NCBI RefSeq assembly: GCF_019697375.1
Contig: NZ_JAHCDI010000004.1
Span: 3,459,324 to 3,523,323 of the forward strand
DNA from: Micromonospora tarapacensis
Lineage (GTDB): Bacteria > Actinomycetota > Actinomycetes > Mycobacteriales > Micromonosporaceae
Direction: 5' to 3'
Length of the DNA stretch: 64,000 nucleotides
Part shown: positions 61,766-64,000 of the stretch, one piece after another
Layout of the letters: the number at the start of each line of letters is the position of its first letter
Numbering within the stretch: the first letter of the stretch is position 1
Notes under the pieces: model-generated
What the model saw: the letters and a program-made list of their open reading frames with translations, nothing else
Databases searched by the model: none
What the model was told of the DNA's origin: nothing
Position numbers and translations under genes: made by a program

Positions 61766-62000
61766 TCGCTGGGTACCCGCTGCCTGCCCCTGCTGCGCGT
61801 TCCGGACCGGCGGCGGCACCTGTCCCGTCTGCTTCTGGACCGACGACGGCCAGACCGACGCCGACGCCGACGCCGTGCGCGGCGGACCCAACGGGGATCT
61901 GAGCCTGTCCCACGCCCGCCTCAACTTCGCCGTCTACGGCGCCTGCCACCCCCGCTACCAGGAGCTGGTCCGTGCGCCGCGGCCCGAGGAAGTGCCCTGA
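61758..62000 (+). CDS. CPCC-family cysteine-rich small protein
   Basis: 80 aa from GTG 61758, preceded by GGAAAG; a TTG at 61740 is an alternative. Cys pairs ACPCCAFR and TCPVCFW form a zinc-ribbon-like knuckle, then SLSHARLNFAVYGACHPRY. CPCC-domain proteins are small, widespread and of unknown function. Overlap with the SAM hydroxide adenosyltransferase gene suggests co-translation. Confidence 0.85.
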   Translation: MDDRWVPAACPCCAFRTGGGTCPVCFWTDDGQTDADADAVRGGPNGDLSLSHARLNFAVYGACHPRYQELVRAPRPEEVP

Positions 62001-62029
62001 CCCGGTCGCGGCGAGGCCCGGGCGACGGT

Positions 62030-63226
62030 TCAGCAGGGCGGCACCGACCCGCCCCACACCACCGAGATGTACGCGTGGCTGACGAACTGGCCGGCGGCCA
62101 GGCGATTCCAGCGGCTTGTGGTGCGGTACGGCCCGGCGATCGTCTGCCCGGTCACATGGCACTGGATCGGCACGTTGGCGTGCTGGGCGGCCAGTCCGCG
62201 CGTCGGGTAGCCGGTGCCGGGGCCGGTGCGCACGTTGAGCGGGCCGTCGCCGACCACGCCCCGCGGGCCGCTACCCGTCCACAGGTAGGCCACGTCGACC
62301 CAGGCGTTCGTGGTCAGTCGCAGGCCGTCCCAGAACGTCCCGTCGGCGAGGTCGACGCCGGCCGGGTTCAGCACCACCCGGCCGAACTGGTCCCGCCCGC
62401 CGTTGTGGCCGGTCTGGTATGCGGCCTGCGCCTGCGGCCGGCCCCGGGGCAGATCCTTCCAGTTCTCCCGTACCGAGCTGGGATTCCAGTAGTCGTCCCG
62501 GGTGTTCCACGGGCCGACGTCCCAGACCGGGGCGTACTCGCAGCGGCTGCCGGTGGTGGTACAGACCCGCAGGGTGTAGTCGCCGGTGTTGCGCGGGGAG
62601 AGGCCACGGCGTGACGGCAGCGCCACGAAGTGGTCCCGGTTGCGGACGGTGTGCCCGTTCGCGGTCAACTCGCCGACCAGGCCGATCCGGGTCGCGTACA
62701 CCCGGTAGGTGAGGCCGGGGGTGGCGGCGGCGATGGCGGCGGCGTCGGCGGTGAGCCGGACGGCCCGGACCTCGGTGGTGGCGCCGGCCGTGCTGCCGGT
62801 CAGCACCACCCGGGCCTGAACCCGCCGGACCGGCTGGTCGAAGACGGCCCCCGGAACGGCGTCTCGCCACTCGGTCCAGCCGATCGCCCGCCAGCCGCGA
62901 ACCTGGACGGTGGCGGTGGCGCCGGGTCCGGCGGCGGCGGTGACCTCGGCCCGGACCCGCGTCGCCGGACGGCTGAGGGTGTGCGGCGCGGTCACCAGCA
63001 TGCCCTCGGCGACGGCGCTACGCCGGGCCGGTACCCGGGGCGGGCGGGCGTCGGCCAGCCGGAGGCCGGCGCGGGTGTGCCGCACGTTGACGTCGTCGGC
63101 GTCGACGGCCGACAGGTCGGCGTTCCACCGGTCGGCGGGGGCGGCCGACGCGGCCGTGGGATGCAGGGAGATGGTCAGAACGGTGATCAGGCCGAGAGCC
63201 AGGACCCGAGTACGAGGATGATTCAC
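62030..63226 (-). CDS. Secreted protein with C-terminal SH3-like domain
   Basis: 398 aa. GTG 63226 with TAGGAGA 7 nt upstream. A Sec signal peptide (VLALGLITVLTISLHPTAAS) is followed by Ala cleavage. The middle part has beta-rich repeats (VQVRGWRAIGWTEWRDAVPG, RAVRLTADAAAIAAATPG). A domain with ATRIGLVGELTANGHTVRNRD-type sequence is followed by CEYAPVWDVGPWNTRDDYWN. The C-terminus is SH3_3-like (GDGPLNVRTGPGTGYPTRGL). Cell-wall binding is suggested. No catalytic motif was recognised, and the enzyme activity, if any, is unknown. Confidence 0.85.
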   Translation of the reverse strand: MNHPRTRVLALGLITVLTISLHPTAASAAPADRWNADLSAVDADDVNVRHTRAGLRLADARPPRVPARRSAVAEGMLVTAPHTLSRPATRVRAEVTAAAGPGATATVQVRGWRAIGWTEWRDAVPGAVFDQPVRRVQARVVLTGSTAGATTEVRAVRLTADAAAIAAATPGLTYRVYATRIGLVGELTANGHTVRNRDHFVALPSRRGLSPRNTGDYTLRVCTTTGSRCEYAPVWDVGPWNTRDDYWNPSSVRENWKDLPRGRPQAQAAYQTGHNGGRDQFGRVVLNPAGVDLADGTFWDGLRLTTNAWVDVAYLWTGSGPRGVVGDGPLNVRTGPGTGYPTRGLAAQHANVPIQCHVTGQTIAGPYRTTSRWNRLAAGQFVSHAYISVVWGGSVPPC

Positions 63227-63333
63227 AGCATTCTCCTAAGAACCCCTCGATAATGCCTATATCCGTAGATCGAAGAGAAGCGCGATACAAATAGCGATAC
63301 ACGTGAATTGGCTTCGAATGGAAGAATGACGCG

Positions 63334-63447
63334 GTGCCCGAAGGCGACACCGTCTGGAACACCGCCCGCGTCCTGGAACGCGCGCTCGCCGGGACCCGAC
63401 TGACCGGCAGCGACTTCCGGGTGCCCGCGCTGGCCAGCCCGGACTGA
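63334..63447 (+). pseudogene. nei2: Nei2/Fpg-type DNA glycosylase remnant (N-terminal 37 codons)
   Basis: VPEGDTVWNTARVLERALAG ... RVPALASPD then a stop at 63445-63447. PEGD with catalytic Pro2/Glu3 and the first 35 residues match the N-terminus of the Nei2/endonuclease VIII family. After this, neither the current frame nor the +1 frame (LTAGAWIFHG) shows family residues such as the expected RGKHLL block. The helix-two-turn-helix and zinc finger are absent, so this is a real truncation rather than a single base error. Too short to be an active enzyme. Confidence 0.75.
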
Positions 63448-63696
63448 CCGCCGGGGCGTGGATCTTCCACGGGACCGTCCGGGCAGGTCGGAGCCCGGTG
63501 GACGGCCGGCCATCCGACCGCGTCGGAGTGGCGCGGCCGACACGCCGGCAGATCGGCAGATCGGCACGATTGGGCACTTCCTAACCGGCCGGCACGCGTC
63601 GCATGCTGCCGTTGAGGGCTCACGGAACGTCAACACCGCGCGTCCGCGCCGCCACGTCGGGGTGGTGGCCGCCGCGCCCCGATCACCGGGAGAGCC

Positions 63697-64000
63697 ATGG
63701 CCGTGTTCCGCAGACTCCGGTCGACCTGGCTGGACCGCACCGCCCGCGCCGACCAGCAGCAGGGCGCGCCGTCCGCCGTGCCCACCGCCCGGACCGGCCC
63801 GGACCCGGCGTCACCCCTGGCACCGGCGAGCCTGGATCCGGCGGCCACGCCCCACTGCTTCGGCCCGGTGCCGAACCACGCGTACAGCCCACTACCGGTC
63901 GTCGACGCCGACGCAGCGGTGCTGACCGGCACGGGGCTGCGGAAGTTCGTCGACCCGCTGCCCGGCCTGGGCACCCTGGGGCGCACCCCGCTCGGCGCCC
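63697..64000 (+). CDS. Probable multicopper oxidase domain protein, N-terminal part (runs off the window)
   Basis: ATG 63697 with GGGAGAG upstream, open to the window edge (101 codons). MAVFRRLRSTWLDRTARAD is a basic start; a Pro/Ala/Asp-rich region follows. TGTGLRKFVDPLPGLGTL resembles the KFVDPLPGLG lead-in of multicopper oxidases. No copper-binding motif is visible in the part shown, so identity is inferred from this motif only. Confidence 0.5.
   Translation, partial: MAVFRRLRSTWLDRTARADQQQGAPSAVPTARTGPDPASPLAPASLDPAATPHCFGPVPNHAYSPLPVVDADAAVLTGTGLRKFVDPLPGLGTLGRTPLGA

Noticed and set aside
63458-63696. Coding sequence between the nei2 remnant and the terminal gene
   Set aside because: Frames here are Arg/Pro-rich without motifs or a ribosome site; probably decayed or intergenic DNA.

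Overview
This is high-GC actinobacterial chromosomal DNA, most likely Micromonospora or a close Micromonosporaceae relative. The evidence is the roughly 70% GC content with G/C third positions, many GTG/TTG starts with GGAGG-type ribosome sites, actinobacterial families (DUF3046, DUF5522, DUF2277, ECF42 sigma factor, UdgX, Nei2), and the order recA-recX-rny ... miaB ... miaA-dapF-hflX-lexA-nrdR-nrdJ typical of this group. No tRNA, rRNA, CRISPR array, insertion sequence or replication origin was seen.

Layout. 1-4 kb: a DtxR-type metal regulator, a small Cys-rich protein, an ECF42 sigma factor with its DGPF/YCII partner, and a DUF2332 protein. 4-10 kb: the nrdR-nrdJ operon (B12-dependent ribonucleotide reductase, intein-bearing) divergent from lexA, with SOS boxes and NrdR-like boxes between them. 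10-18 kb: a propeller-like membrane protein, hflX, malic enzyme, dapF, miaA, a LigB-like protein and an NTF2-like protein. 18-24 kb: a DUF349 protein, then an accessory stretch with a secreted pectate lyase, an XRE regulator coupled to a tiny zinc-ribbon membrane protein, and a GntR/UTRA regulator. 24-31 kb: miaB, DUF2277, selD and a gluABCD-type glutamate ABC transporter operon. 31-38 kb: rny, recX, recA (two inteins) and DUF3046. 38-48 kb: an MFS transporter, acyl-CoA dehydrogenase, UdgX, a MocR-type regulator divergent from an FMN-barrel/GNAT fusion plus LysE exporter, a Spo0M-like protein and two HlyC/CorC membrane proteins. 48-55 kb: a complete mnhA(B)CDEFG Na+/H+ antiporter operon. 55-64 kb: the giant helicase lhr, a lipoprotein, a SAM hydroxide adenosyltransferase, a CPCC protein, a secreted SH3-like protein, a nei2 remnant and the start of a probable multicopper oxidase.

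Common themes. DNA damage and nucleotide supply dominate: LexA, RecA, RecX, NrdR/NrdJ, UdgX, Lhr and a nei2 relic. SOS boxes precede both lexA and recA. Three large LAGLIDADG inteins interrupt NrdJ and RecA (twice). Translational coupling by 4-nt overlaps is pervasive.

Data-quality warning. Seven genes, including the normally essential dapF, carry nine reading-frame breaks. Each can be repaired by adding one base to a short G/C run, and every repaired gene then has a whole number of codons and normal family features. This looks like systematic homopolymer under-calling, so these genes are annotated at full length with the break marked. Other notable items are three long hairpins (21-24 bp stems, 18-20 nt loops) between genes, a 27-codon leader ORF with a perfect ribosome site overlapping the lexA start, and a MocR-controlled oxidase/acetyltransferase-exporter pair.
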